A stretch of DNA of 42,537 bases from positions 1-42,537 of the forward strand of contig CANQDR010000022.1 of assembly GCA_947593615.1 (NCBI GenBank), written 5' to 3'. Below the pieces are notes generated by a model. That model ran no database searches and was not told where the DNA came from. It worked only from the letters and a program-made list of their open reading frames with translations. Positions 33,458-42,460 of this stretch are shown one piece after another (positions within the stretch are counted from its first letter, which is position 1; every line of letters begins with the position of its first letter). Origin of the DNA: an uncultured Clostridia bacterium (lineage in GTDB: Bacteria > Bacillota > Clostridia > Oscillospirales > Acutalibacteraceae). The position numbers were made by a program, and so were the translations under genes.

Positions 33458-35122
33458 TTATGAAATTTTATATTTTATTGAGAATGACAGTCTTTCCCCC
33501 TCGACAAACTCGTCCGTGTTTAAAAATAAAAACGTCAATTCACTTGAATTAGATGCTATTGCGCACACCATTTGTTTTTTCTGAGTGGTAATACATATTT
33601 CACGGGGATTAATATGGTTTTTGCAGACATAGGGTAAATTTGACAGTCTTATATAGCTGGATGATACTGACGGCGGCGTAAAGGCTTTAAAGTCAATATA
33701 TACATACAACTCTGCCCAATCGCCTGTTTTTTGATATTCAAAGCTTGCCGACTGTACTCTTTCTGACATACTTTCGGAAATTCCAAAATCTCCGTGTCCC
33801 GACTCAATATTTGAAGCGTCGTACTTTGCATTAATCAATCCGTTATATTTTAATAACACATTTAATATTTGGGGAAATGTGTTAAAATCATCAACATAAT
33901 GAATCGTTGCGGTATCGGGAATTGAACCACTGGCAATGCCAATTCCGCCGATAATGTTATCAATATACACATCTGTCAGATTTGAACACCCTGTAAAAGC
34001 TCCGCCTGCAACATAGCTTACCTTTGAAGAAATGAACGCTGTTTTAGCGTTTAAATTATTTGTTGCAAAGCCTGCTTGAAGTTTATCAGCCTCAGATATT
34101 TTTATGGGAATATCATTTTCATCAAACAATACCGATGCAGGCAAAGCAAAACGAGTTTTGCTTTCCTGCTTTGTGTAAATATCAGACTTATCGGCTTTTG
34201 AATTAATTTGAACCTCAATATTTTTTAACGCGTTTTCAATCTGAGATGACATATTGTAGTCATCAACATAGTGTATTGTTGCAGTATCAGGTATTGCTCC
34301 GTCTTCAATAGTAATCTGCTTGTTGATGTTATCAATATACACATCTGTCAAATTTGAACACCCTGTAAAAGCGCCGCTTTCAATTCGGGTTACTTTTGAT
34401 GATACAAAGGCTGTTTTGACATTTAAATTGCTTGTAGCATATCCTGCCGAAAGAATGTATAAGTCAGATGTTTTTATGGGAACATCATTTTCATCAAACA
34501 ACACCGATACAGACAGGGCAAAGCGGGATTTGCTGTCGGTCTTTGTGTATGCATCCGTAATTCCGTAGCCTGAAAGCGTTGTCGCCTTGTCAGCTTTTTT
34601 ATCAAGTTCCGTATCTACTGTTTCCTTGTCAGCTTTTGTGTTCCAGTCGCTTTCCTTTAGAAAGTCGATATTTTCCTTAATTTCATTTTTCAGCTCGTCA
34701 ATTTCTTTAAAAAGCTGATAAATTTCATCTCGAAGCCGAAGAGTTTCCGAATTCGGATTTTCATACTCTTTGTCCTCAACGGGAATGCTCTCATCAGCAA
34801 ACATTCTGACGATTTCAGTCTGAAAAACAAGTTCTGCATTATTTCTTCCCTCAATTTGAAGTTCAAAATAGCCGTGTCTGAAAATATCATTCTTTTTTAC
34901 TATCCAGCTTATCTTAGTTCCTTGAACGTCGGTCTGTACCAAGTCGGGAGTTACCGAATTTACGCTTCCGTCTGCAAATCTCAAGTGCAGGGTATAGCTT
35001 ATTGATTTATCTGTTATGCCTCTGATATAAAACTCCTGAGTAAATGCAAGATTTTCACCCATAACGCCCACGCAGTTTCCGCTTGTGCAGTCAACAGGCT
35101 TTCTCATTTCATATATGATCAT
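33458..35122 (-). CDS. Phage tail fibre / baseplate upper (receptor-binding) protein
   Basis: The 554 residues start with a BppU-like beta domain (about 1-115, typical of baseplate upper proteins), then a coiled coil (about 125-160). A tail-fibre linker ADKATTLSGYGITDAYTK (about 177-194) follows. Two copies of a unit of about 100 residues come next (191-290 and 315-414), each ending in a BspA-like leucine-rich segment with AFTGCSNLTDVYIDNI and HYVDD. The last 140 residues form a beta-rich tip. These are parts of a receptor-binding fibre. No head, tail-tube, lysis or integrase gene is near. GGAGGTGA fixes the start. It may be a phage remnant or a domesticated adhesin; I see no frameshift. Confidence 0.87.
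   Translation of the reverse strand: MIIYEMRKPVDCTSGNCVGVMGENLAFTQEFYIRGITDKSISYTLHLRFADGSVNSVTPDLVQTDVQGTKISWIVKKNDIFRHGYFELQIEGRNNAELVFQTEIVRMFADESIPVEDKEYENPNSETLRLRDEIYQLFKEIDELKNEIKENIDFLKESDWNTKADKETVDTELDKKADKATTLSGYGITDAYTKTDSKSRFALSVSVLFDENDVPIKTSDLYILSAGYATSNLNVKTAFVSSKVTRIESGAFTGCSNLTDVYIDNINKQITIEDGAIPDTATIHYVDDYNMSSQIENALKNIEVQINSKADKSDIYTKQESKTRFALPASVLFDENDIPIKISEADKLQAGFATNNLNAKTAFISSKVSYVAGGAFTGCSNLTDVYIDNIIGGIGIASGSIPDTATIHYVDDFNTFPQILNVLLKYNGLINAKYDASNIESGHGDFGISESMSERVQSASFEYQKTGDWAELYVYIDFKAFTPPSVSSSYIRLSNLPYVCKNHINPREICITTQKKQMVCAIASNSSELTFLFLNTDEFVEGERLSFSIKYKIS
33884..34562 (-). repeat. Internal 372-base-period duplication in the tail-fibre gene
   Basis: Bases about 33884-34190 match about 34256-34562 at a constant offset of 372, which equals 124 codons. 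The copies share long runs, for example around ATCAATATACACATCTGTCA, but differ at many sites. This indicates an older in-frame duplication than the one in the secreted-protein genes. Confidence 0.85.
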
Positions 35123-35152
35123 TATTTCACCTCCAACTATGGAGAAAAAATA

Positions 35153-35184
35153 AAAAAACTTGCATAAAAATATGCAAGTTTTTT
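35153..35184 (-). terminator. Terminator of the rimP-truB operon
   Basis: A perfect 14-bp stem (35153-35166 with 35171-35184) has a 4-base loop. On the minus strand it ends in a run of T (GTTTTTTATTTTTTC). It begins 11 bases after the truB stop and ends about 30 bases before the tail-fibre gene starts. That gene must therefore rely on read-through or on a promoter I cannot see in this short gap. Confidence 0.9.
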
Positions 35185-35194
35185 ATTTTTTATT

Positions 35195-36106
35195 CTAATT
35201 TTGTGTTTTAAATAATTTATATATCTTTAAAAGTCCTTTGTCGGTATCTGCAATACAAAGACCGAGAAACAGGTTCTCATAATTTTTTACTCTGAAAATC
35301 TGCCCGTTTTCTACGTCAAAATTTTTCAGATATGTGCGTTCCATATCGAGCGCGCCTCCGTTTAAGAAGCGAGTTGCCTGAGCGTCTGAAACACAAACAT
35401 AGCCGTATGTCTCAAACAGACTTTCAACCGACATTATATGATTTTTAAGTTCGTCACTTTCGGCAAGCTCACGCGCCCTGTCAAGCGTCATACACTCATC
35501 AATTGAAAATCCGCAGGCTTTTGTTCTTTTGAGCGCAGTCATAACCGCTCCTGTCCCGAGCCTTTTTCCTATGTCATCAATAAGTGAGCGCACATAGGTA
35601 CCTTTTGAACAGGAAATTTTGAGTTTTCCGCATTGATTTGCCTCGTCAAAATCAATCAGTAAAAGTTCGTAAATCGTAACCTTTCGGCTTTCTCTCTCAA
35701 CCTCAATTCCCTTGCGCGCCAAATCATAAAGCCGCTGACCGTTTTTCTGAATTGCAGAAAACATCGGCGGAATTTGCTCTATTTTCCCTGTAAAGCATGG
35801 AATAATTTTTAAAATATCATCACGCTTGACATCAGATTTGCACTCGCTTATTGTCCTGCCCCATATGTCAAGCGTATCGGTAGTAATTCCGAGTTTGAAA
35901 TCAGCGATATAGGTTTTATCGTGATTTACAATCAAATCCTGCGCCTTTGTAGCCGTACCGAGCAAAACAGGAAGCACTCCCGTAGCATTCGGGTCAAGCG
36001 TACCCGTATGCCCCGTTTTGCGCTGACCCGTAATTTTCCTGACGACTGCGACAACATCAAACGAGGTAAAATCAGCAGGCTTGTCAATTAAAATTACTCC
36101 GTCCAT
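35195..36106 (-). CDS. truB: tRNA pseudouridine(55) synthase
   Basis: TruB converts U55 of the tRNA T-loop to pseudouridine. The 303 residues begin with DGVILIDKPADFTSFD and keep GHTGTLDPNATGVLPV with the catalytic Asp (about residue 38), the RKVTIYEL strand and the KGTYVRSLIDDIG motif. A C-terminal PUA-like domain completes the protein. It overlaps the end of nrnA by 13 bases. In many Firmicutes ribF and rpsO follow, but here the operon stops. Confidence 0.97.
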   Translation of the reverse strand: MDGVILIDKPADFTSFDVVAVVRKITGQRKTGHTGTLDPNATGVLPVLLGTATKAQDLIVNHDKTYIADFKLGITTDTLDIWGRTISECKSDVKRDDILKIIPCFTGKIEQIPPMFSAIQKNGQRLYDLARKGIEVERESRKVTIYELLLIDFDEANQCGKLKISCSKGTYVRSLIDDIGKRLGTGAVMTALKRTKACGFSIDECMTLDRARELAESDELKNHIMSVESLFETYGYVCVSDAQATRFLNGGALDMERTYLKNFDVENGQIFRVKNYENLFLGLCIADTDKGLLKIYKLFKTQN

Positions 36107-37038
36107 AAGAACTCTTCCGCTGCTTTTATCAGCTTATTTTTGACTGTTTTTAAATCGCCCTCAATCGTACAGCCTGCCGCCGCAGGATGACCTCCGCCGT
36201 TAAAGCGCGAGCAAAAATCAGACGCGTTTATGTTATCGTTGGTACGCACTGAAATCTTGAAAAATCCGCCCTCTTTTTCACGCATTGTAATGCCGATAAG
36301 CACGCCGTCAATCTGGCGTGGAATAGACGCAAGTCCCTCCATTTCATCATCGCCGATATTAAGCCGTTCAAGCATCGAAAGCGTGGTGTAAATAATTGCA
36401 CACTTTCCGTTTGCACAGTATTCTATTGTATCATATACAGCGTGCTCAAGTTGGATTTTTTCCTTAGACTTTGTTTCAAACATAACTTTGTTTATGTATG
36501 CCGTATTACAGCCAAGATCCATAAGGCTTGCCGCAATACGCATAGTTTCAGCCGTAGTATTTGTATATCTGAAACAGCCGGTATCTGTAGAAATGCCCGT
36601 GTAAAGACAGTCCGCGATTTCCTCTGTGATTTTTACATTTAATCTCAGAAGAAGCTTATAGACTATTTCACAGTTTGCAGCCGCATATTTATCTACAAAC
36701 TTGTGTTTTGCATTAAAAGTATTTGAACCGTGATGGTCAATGCAAATATCAACCTTGCCGATATATTTGCTCATATTTGAACCTAAAAGGCTGTCGGCGG
36801 CAATGTCGGTGCTTATGATGGTTTCGGCATTAAAGGTCTGCTGTTTAACGCCCTTTAGCAGATACAAAAACTTTGAGGGAATATTTGTTGTGATTACTCT
36901 TGCGTTTTTTCCTATCTGCTGAAGAGCCATACAGAGCGCAAAGCCGCTTCCGAGAGTATCGCCGTCGGGATATACGTGGGTAAGAATTTCATAATTATCG
37001 TGCGCCTCAATAAAACGGGCAATCTCATACAGATTCAT
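36094..37038 (-). CDS. nrnA: DHH-family phosphoesterase (oligoribonuclease NrnA type)
   Basis: NrnA degrades nano-RNA and dephosphorylates pAp. The 314 residues have the N-terminal HVYPDGDTLGSG metal motif, DHHGSNTF, the STDTGCFRY motif and the C-terminal DHHA1 signature GGGHPAAAGC. I start at ATG 37038, which has GAGGAAG upstream and overlaps the rbfA end by 14 bases. An upstream ATG at 37068 would lie deep inside rbfA and add a stretch absent from the family. The position between rbfA and truB is the usual one. Confidence 0.95.
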   Translation of the reverse strand: MNLYEIARFIEAHDNYEILTHVYPDGDTLGSGFALCMALQQIGKNARVITTNIPSKFLYLLKGVKQQTFNAETIISTDIAADSLLGSNMSKYIGKVDICIDHHGSNTFNAKHKFVDKYAAANCEIVYKLLLRLNVKITEEIADCLYTGISTDTGCFRYTNTTAETMRIAASLMDLGCNTAYINKVMFETKSKEKIQLEHAVYDTIEYCANGKCAIIYTTLSMLERLNIGDDEMEGLASIPRQIDGVLIGITMREKEGGFFKISVRTNDNINASDFCSRFNGGGHPAAAGCTIEGDLKTVKNKLIKAAEEFLWTE

Positions 37039-37402
37039 TATTATCTTCCTCGTCTTCCGAAATATCAAGACTGTTTAAAATACGGCTTATATTCGCGCTG
37101 TATTCAATGCTGTCTGTTGCATTGAATATAAGTTCCGGTACATGGCGCAGTTTAAGCCTGTGTCCGAGCTCTCTGCGGATAAATCCTGCCGCAGATTTAA
37201 GCCCCTTTACAGCCTCTTTGGCTGCGTCAAGTCCCTCCATTGCGCTCACCTGCACGGTACAATAGGAAAGATCGTTTGTCACTTCGACTCTTACAATCGA
37301 AATAAACGCCTTTTGCACTCTGGGGTCTTTTAATTCTCTGAAAATTGCCGTAAGCTCACGCTTTATATCTTCTGTTGTGCGTTCAATTCTGTGGCTTGCC
37401 AT
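37025..37402 (-). CDS. rbfA: Ribosome-binding factor A
   Basis: RbfA helps mature the 5' end of 16S rRNA in the small subunit. The 125 residues form the expected KH-like fold, with RIERTTEDIKRELTAIFRELKDPRV at the N-terminus, DLSYCTVQVSAM, and GFIRRELGHRLKLRHVPEL. The acidic end is usual. It follows infB by 126 bases, a gap that holds a minor hairpin (ACAGG/CCTGT near 37450-37471). Confidence 0.96.
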   Translation of the reverse strand: MASHRIERTTEDIKRELTAIFRELKDPRVQKAFISIVRVEVTNDLSYCTVQVSAMEGLDAAKEAVKGLKSAAGFIRRELGHRLKLRHVPELIFNATDSIEYSANISRILNSLDISEDEEDNNESV

Positions 37403-37528
37403 ATTTTACCTCTTCTTTTTCGGGTTTCAAATTCTGTGTTTTTATAAAACAGGTATCGAGAAATGCCTGTAATTTAAATACATTTTCCAAAGACGGACGT
37501 TTTCCCTGTTTTTTAGAATTTACAAGCA

Positions 37529-39910
37529 TTAATCACGGTATTCTTCGATTGTGTAAACCTCGAACATATCGCCCTCTTTGAGGTCGTTGAACTTTTCAAG
37601 TCCGATACCGCACTCGTAGCCCTCGTTTACTTCCTTTACCGCGTCCTTAAAGCGCTGGAGAGAAGCAATGGTATCTTCGGCAATTACGATACCGTCACGA
37701 ATTACTCTTACACCGCCGTTGCGCTGAATTTTACCGCTCTTTACATATGAACCTGCGATTACGCCGACAGATTTAATTCTGATGACATTTCTGCACTCAG
37801 CCATACCGAGTACAACTTCTCTCGTTTTCGGAGCAAGCATACCCTTCATTGCTGATTCAATTTCATTTATACAATCGTAAATTACACTGTAGAGGCGCAA
37901 ATCCACTCCCGAACGCTCTGCGTTTTCTGCCGCAACGGAATCGGGGCGTACATTAAAGCCTACTATAATTGCGTTTGAAGCCTCTGCAAGCATTACGTCC
38001 GATTCATTAATTGCGCCTACAGCACCGTGAATTACATTTACTCTTACTTCTTCATTTGAAAGCTTTTCAAGCGACTGTCTTACTGCCTCAACAGAACCCT
38101 GAACATCGGCTTTCACGATAATCTGAAGCTCTTTTACCTCTCCGAGTTTCATCTGGTCGAACAGATTATCAAGAGTTACCTTAGTCTGAGCATTAAATAT
38201 TTCTTCTTTCTTTGCAGCCTTTCTCTGGTCAACAAGTGTGCGTGCAAGGCGCTCATCGCTTACCGCGTCAAATATATCTCCGCCTGTCGGCACTTCGTCC
38301 AGACCTGTAATCTCAACAGGAACAGACGGACCTGCCTCCTGAACTCTTTCACCTTTGTCATTTGTCATAACTCTTACACGGCCGACGCAGGTACCTGCAA
38401 TAATTGTATCGCCTTTGTGGAGCGTACCGTTCTGAACGAGCACGGTTGCCACAGGACCTCTGCCCTTGTCAAGACGAGCCTCAATAACGGTACCCTTTGC
38501 CGCTCTGTCGGGATTAGCCTTAAGCTCTTTCATCTCTGCAACGAGAGCAACCATTTCAAGCAGGTCGTCAAGACCTTCTTTTGTCTTGGCTGAAACAGGA
38601 ATACAGGGAGTGTCGCCGCCCCACTCTTCGGGGATAAGCTCATATTCCGTAAGCTGCTGTTTTACTGCTTCGGGATTTGCCCCCACCTTATCCATTTTGT
38701 TAATGGCAACAATAACCGAAACTCCCGCTGCCTTTGCGTGGTGAATAGCCTCAACGGTCTGCGGCATAATGCCGTCGTCTGCCGCTACAACAAGTATTGC
38801 AATATCAGTTACCTGTGCACCTCTTGCACGCATAGTGGTAAACGCCTCGTGACCGGGTGTATCGAGGAAAGTAATCGGCTTGCCGTCTATTTCTACTCTG
38901 TATGCACCGATATGCTGTGTAATGCCGCCTGCTTCGCCTGCGGTTACGTTAGAATGGCGGATAGCGTCAAGAATTGAAGTCTTGCCGTGGTCAACGTGAC
39001 CCATAACAACTACTACCGGAGCTCTGCCGACGAGATTTGCATCGTCGTCCTCGCTGTCGTCAATAATCATTTCTTCAATTGTCACTACAACCTCTTTTTC
39101 AACCTTTGCGTGGAATTCCATAGCAATAAGCGACGCTGTATCAAAATCTATCGTATCTGTCGCCGTAATCATTGTTCCCATAAGGAACGCCTTTTTTACC
39201 ACCTCTGCGACTGTAGCCTTAAGGCGGAGAGCAAGCTCGGAAACGACGATCTCGTCGGGAATATGAACAGTAATCGGCTTTTGCTTGCGCTCAAGCGCAA
39301 TACGCTTCAAACGCTCTGCCTCTGTCTCTCTCTTTCCCTGACGTCTGCCCTTCTGCCGCTGAGAGCGGTTCGAAAATTTCTGCTTTTTAACTGTGTTATC
39401 CGTGCTGCGCATTTTAGAACTTGCGCTTGCAAGGTCGTCGTATTTTGAGTTGTAACGCTCTACATCAACATTTATTGCACGGGTGTCAATTACTCTGCGC
39501 TTGCGTGTTGATGTTTCTTCTGCATTAACTGTTTCGGCATTATGTTTGGCAGTCTTTTCCGTTTGTTTCGTACTGTCATTATTATTAGTCTTTTCGGACT
39601 TTTTATCAGTCTTAGTTTTTTCTTTATTTTTAATGCCTGATTTTTTATCTTTCTTTTTATTTTCAGAATCTTCTGGCTGTGTCTGTTCAGACTCGCTGTC
39701 AAACTTTTTGTTGCGTGCTGAAAAATAAGAGTCCAGGCTTTCTACCTTGTTTTCCTGAGTAATCACGTCAAAAATAACGTCAAGCTCACTTTCTTCAAGA
39801 GAAGCCATTGTCTTTTTTGTTACACCGCAATATTTCTCGAGAATTTCGGTAATTTTCTTGTTAGTAACACCTAAATCATTCGCTACGTCTTTAACCTTAT
39901 ATTTTATCAT
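37529..39910 (-). CDS. infB: Translation initiation factor IF-2
   Basis: IF-2 is the GTPase that brings fMet-tRNA to the 30S subunit. The 793 residues start with the IF2_N domain ([12 protein letters not shown]), then a Lys/Glu/Thr-rich low-complexity spacer (about 60-175). The G domain follows with [24 protein letters not shown] and NKMD, and then the C1 and C2 domains. The start is ATG 39910 with AGAGGAG six bases upstream; an ATG nine codons earlier lies inside the ylxQ gene and has no site. It overlaps ylxQ by 14 bases. Confidence 0.98.
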   Translation of the reverse strand: MIKYKVKDVANDLGVTNKKITEILEKYCGVTKKTMASLEESELDVIFDVITQENKVESLDSYFSARNKKFDSESEQTQPEDSENKKKDKKSGIKNKEKTKTDKKSEKTNNNDSTKQTEKTAKHNAETVNAEETSTRKRRVIDTRAINVDVERYNSKYDDLASASSKMRSTDNTVKKQKFSNRSQRQKGRRQGKRETEAERLKRIALERKQKPITVHIPDEIVVSELALRLKATVAEVVKKAFLMGTMITATDTIDFDTASLIAMEFHAKVEKEVVVTIEEMIIDDSEDDDANLVGRAPVVVVMGHVDHGKTSILDAIRHSNVTAGEAGGITQHIGAYRVEIDGKPITFLDTPGHEAFTTMRARGAQVTDIAILVVAADDGIMPQTVEAIHHAKAAGVSVIVAINKMDKVGANPEAVKQQLTEYELIPEEWGGDTPCIPVSAKTKEGLDDLLEMVALVAEMKELKANPDRAAKGTVIEARLDKGRGPVATVLVQNGTLHKGDTIIAGTCVGRVRVMTNDKGERVQEAGPSVPVEITGLDEVPTGGDIFDAVSDERLARTLVDQRKAAKKEEIFNAQTKVTLDNLFDQMKLGEVKELQIIVKADVQGSVEAVRQSLEKLSNEEVRVNVIHGAVGAINESDVMLAEASNAIIVGFNVRPDSVAAENAERSGVDLRLYSVIYDCINEIESAMKGMLAPKTREVVLGMAECRNVIRIKSVGVIAGSYVKSGKIQRNGGVRVIRDGIVIAEDTIASLQRFKDAVKEVNEGYECGIGLEKFNDLKEGDMFEVYTIEEYRD

Positions 39911-40229
39911 ATAATTCTCCTCTCTGTTCGTTTTCAATCAGCTGAGTCAGCTTATCGGCAAAGCCTTTATCTTCAACCGATAAAACTCCGCATAACTTGC
40001 CAAGTGCGAAACTCATTTCTTCTTTGCTTCTGTTTATAGTAAATGTTTTAACATTATTCCTATGTGCCGCTGCAAGTACTGGTTTACTGCTTTTTTGCGA
40101 AAAGTCGGCGGCAAAAATCAACATTCTTGATTTATGCTTGTTTATTGAGTCAACCGACGGGTCAGCTCCGATGACAAGCTTTCCCGCTCGTCTGCAAATT
40201 CCGAGGAGCGACAGGATTTTGTCATTCAT
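39897..40229 (-). CDS. ylxQ: L7Ae-family ribosomal/RNA-binding protein
   Basis: The 110 residues show the L7Ae layout: [18 protein letters not shown], then [17 protein letters not shown] and the [10 protein letters not shown] segment. YlxQ-type proteins bind kink-turn RNA, but the cellular target is uncertain. The start is ATG 40229 (AAAGGGTG upstream), overlapping the ylxR end by 8 bases; a longer frame from 40295 would overlap much further. Its position between ylxR and infB is conserved in Firmicutes. Confidence 0.94.
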   Translation of the reverse strand: MNDKILSLLGICRRAGKLVIGADPSVDSINKHKSRMLIFAADFSQKSSKPVLAAAHRNNVKTFTINRSKEEMSFALGKLCGVLSVEDKGFADKLTQLIENEQRGELYDKI

Positions 40230-40560
40230 TCGAAACACCCTTTCTGTTTTCATCAGGCTTACCAAACGCTTTAAGCTCATTTTGCATTTGTTCATAAACC
40301 TCTTCGGGAATTCTACAGCTTAAAGAACGCTCAAACCTTCTTGCCTTTCGGGCTTTTTCAAAACATTCGGGGTTCTTGCACACATATGCGCCTCTGCCGG
40401 GCTTTTTTCCTGTTAGGTCAAGCGATATGCCTCCGTCTGAAATCACGATTCCGTCGTCGCTTTTAACGTCCGGTGCCTTGACAACACGTATAAGCTCACG
40501 CTTTTCTTTCATTTCACCGCAGCCCGTGCATTTTCTCAGAGGTATCTTCTTTTGCTTCAT
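40222..40560 (-). CDS. ylxR: YlxR family RNA-binding protein (RnpM, DUF448)
   Basis: The 112 residues begin with the signature RKCTGCGEMKEKRELIRVV and continue with GRGAYVCKNPECFEKARK; the four cysteines may bind metal. YlxR has been linked to RNase P modulation in Bacillus. GGGAGG lies eight bases before the ATG. It is encoded between nusA and ylxQ, as usual. The acidic segment between the two signatures (VKSDDGIVISDGG) is somewhat longer than in Bacillus. Confidence 0.95.
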   Translation of the reverse strand: MKQKKIPLRKCTGCGEMKEKRELIRVVKAPDVKSDDGIVISDGGISLDLTGKKPGRGAYVCKNPECFEKARKARRFERSLSCRIPEEVYEQMQNELKAFGKPDENRKGVSNE

Positions 40561-40636
40561 GTAAACCTCCCTTTTTAATCGTGGTTATGGTTATAGGTGC
40601 AAAAATAAAAACAGAATTTCAGGTTATCTCACATAA

Positions 40637-41776
40637 TTATTCTTTTTCTTCCGTTTCCTCGATTATGTCGTCGTCAACAGAATCAGCAACATCCGTATCA
40701 GCGGTTTCTTCATCTTCATCCTCACCGTAGAAGCCGCTTTCGGGACGTATATCAATTCTCCAGCCCGTCAGTCTTGCGGCAAGACGTGCATTCTGTCCCT
40801 TGTTGCCAATTGCGAGAGAGAGCTGTCCGTCCGGAACCGTTGCCTTGCAGCTTTTTGTATCTTCATCAATAATCTCAACCTTGCACACTGTTGCAGGAGA
40901 AAGTGCCGCAGAAATGTACTTTTCAGGTTCTTCGCTGTACTCAATTATATCAATTTTTTCTCCGCCGAGCTCTTCAACAATGTTGTTTACTCTCGCTCCC
41001 TTGGGTCCTATACATGCGCCGATTGCGTCAATATCGGGATTAGTGCTTAAAACAGCCATTTTAGTACGTGAGCCTGCTTCGCGAGAAACAGATTTTATTT
41101 CTACAATACCGTCGAAAATCTCGGGAACCTCCTGCTCGAACATACGCTTGACAAAACCGGGATGTGTTCTTGAAATAATTGCGTGAGGGCCTCTTTCGTT
41201 ATCCTTTACATCAGCAATATAAACCTTGATGTGGTCGCCCTCTTTGAGATTTTCATATCCGAGCTGCTCACTCTTGGGAAGCATTGCTTCGCTTTTGCCG
41301 ATTCTGATTGTAGCAATTCCGTTTTTGGGGTCAATTCTTTCAACCTGAGCTGTAACAATCTCTCCGAGCTTGCTCTGGAACTCAATAAGCGACTGACCCT
41401 TTTCCCCAGCGCGGATACCCTGACGGATTACGTTTCTTGCAGAAGAAACCGCAATCCTGCCGAGACGTTTGGGGTCAAGGGGGACCTCGACCTCATCCTC
41501 TAAATTCAAATTCTTTTTCTTACTTATTTTTTGTGCGTCTTCAAGTGTAATTTCAAAATTCGGGTCATCAACCTCTTCAACAATTGTTTTTACAAGTCTT
41601 ACATCAAAAGAGTTTTTATCGGGGTCAATCTTGAATACAACATTCTCGTTTCCGCCGTAATAGTTCTTGCAGGCAATAACTATTGCTTTCTGAATTTGCT
41701 GAAGCATAAATTCCATCGGTATGTCTTTTTCTGTTTCAAACATTCTTAGTGCTTCAAATAAATCTTTATTAGTCAT
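40637..41776 (-). CDS. nusA: Transcription termination/antitermination factor NusA
   Basis: NusA binds RNA polymerase and nascent RNA and affects pausing and termination. The 379 residues have the N-terminal polymerase-binding domain, the S1 domain (GEIVTAQVERIDPKNGIATI), and two KH domains with RTHPGFVKRMFEQEVPEI and CIGPKGARVNNIV. They end in an acidic tail of about 30 residues (DEDEETADTDVADSVDDD) where the AR repeats of enterobacteria would be. I start at ATG 41776, giving the usual MTNKDLFEAL. An ATG four codons earlier overlaps the ribosome site AAAAGG. Confidence 0.97.
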   Translation of the reverse strand: MTNKDLFEALRMFETEKDIPMEFMLQQIQKAIVIACKNYYGGNENVVFKIDPDKNSFDVRLVKTIVEEVDDPNFEITLEDAQKISKKKNLNLEDEVEVPLDPKRLGRIAVSSARNVIRQGIRAGEKGQSLIEFQSKLGEIVTAQVERIDPKNGIATIRIGKSEAMLPKSEQLGYENLKEGDHIKVYIADVKDNERGPHAIISRTHPGFVKRMFEQEVPEIFDGIVEIKSVSREAGSRTKMAVLSTNPDIDAIGACIGPKGARVNNIVEELGGEKIDIIEYSEEPEKYISAALSPATVCKVEIIDEDTKSCKATVPDGQLSLAIGNKGQNARLAARLTGWRIDIRPESGFYGEDEDEETADTDVADSVDDDIIEETEEKE

Positions 41777-41804
41777 TTTCCAAATCATCCTTTTCTAAAT
41801 TTTA

Positions 41805-42284
41805 TCAGTCGAAATCGTCAAGTTTAATCCAAGCAGCGTCTTTTTTGCTGATTGTAACTTCGTTTTCATTACTGTGGTCGGAAATGGTAACCATTCCGCC
41901 GTCATAGCCCCTTAAAACTCCTTTAAAGTCTTTGCCTATGCCCTCAAGAGGACGACGCATTCTCACCATAACGTCCGCGCCGATAAACTGCTCAAAATGC
42001 TCGTCGCGGATAAGCTCGCGCTCAATTCCGGGCGAACAAACCTCAAGACAATAGGCATTTTCTATTGGGTCAAGTTCATCAAGAGGTGTGTTTATCGCGC
42101 GCGAAACCTTTTCGCAGTCTGTAATATCAACTCCTTCGGGTTTGTCAATAAACACTCTGAGATACCAGTCCGCACCCTCTTTGACATAACGAACATCCCA
42201 AAGCGATAGCCCGAAATCTTTAACAATAGGTTCGCAAAGCTCCCATACCTTTGAAACGGTAACGCCGCCTTTGCTTTTTGCCAT
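41805..42284 (-). CDS. rimP: Ribosome maturation factor RimP
   Basis: RimP helps assemble the 30S subunit. The 159 residues have the two-domain layout: an alpha-beta N-terminal domain with LWDVRYVKEGADWYLRVFID and the CLEVCSPGIERELI signature, then an SH3-like domain with FKGVLRGYDGG. The start is set by GGGAGG six bases before ATG 42284. A frame open to 42434 runs through the leader and is not coding. It is the first gene of the operon. Confidence 0.96.
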   Translation of the reverse strand: MAKSKGGVTVSKVWELCEPIVKDFGLSLWDVRYVKEGADWYLRVFIDKPEGVDITDCEKVSRAINTPLDELDPIENAYCLEVCSPGIERELIRDEHFEQFIGADVMVRMRRPLEGIGKDFKGVLRGYDGGMVTISDHSNENEVTISKKDAAWIKLDDFD

Positions 42285-42326
42285 ACAATACCTCCCGATT
42301 TTTAACGTTATGATATATAATATCGG

Positions 42327-42395
42327 AATATCAGAATTCGCCTTCTTAAATACAAAGGAGCGGGTTTGCAACCCACTCCTTAATCTTCTGATATT
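42327..42395 (-). promoter_or_regulatory. Structured leader RNA of the rimP-nusA-infB operon
   Basis: A perfect 10-bp outer stem pairs 42386-42395 with 42327-42336 (AATATCAGAA with TTCTGATATT). It encloses a strong hairpin, 42355-42360 with 42376-42381 (AAGGAG/CTCCTT) and 42362-42366 with 42370-42374 (GGGTT/AACCC), interrupted by one mismatched pair. It lies wholly between the promoter and the rimP start. I do not recognise a known class. It could be an attenuator, a protein-binding site or a feedback element for NusA or ribosome factors. Confidence 0.6.
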
Positions 42396-42405
42396 TAACA
42401 CTATG

Positions 42406-42434
42406 ATTATAACACCGTTTTCCAGATTTATCAA
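42406..42434 (-). promoter_or_regulatory. Promoter of the rimP-truB operon (extended -10)
   Basis: On the minus strand, TTGATA (42434-42429), a 17-base spacer ending in TGT, and a perfect TATAAT (42411-42406) form an extended -10 promoter. The start would be near 42399 and the leader about 115 bases. The 77-bp repeat begins 27 bases upstream of the -35. Confidence 0.8.
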
Positions 42435-42460
42435 GTGTTTTTTTTATTTTATTTTTTATT

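Noticed and set aside
33884..34562. Diversity-generating retroelement with variable repeat in the fibre gene
   Set aside because: The repeats differ at all kinds of bases and not just at template adenines, and no reverse transcriptase gene is in the window.
38987..39448. 153-residue open frame on the plus strand inside infB
   Set aside because: It is an antisense shadow of a conserved gene with no start signal.
42285..42434. N-terminal extension of RimP by 50 residues
   Set aside because: The extension runs through the promoter and hairpin leader; GGGAGG lies just before ATG 42284, where family members begin.
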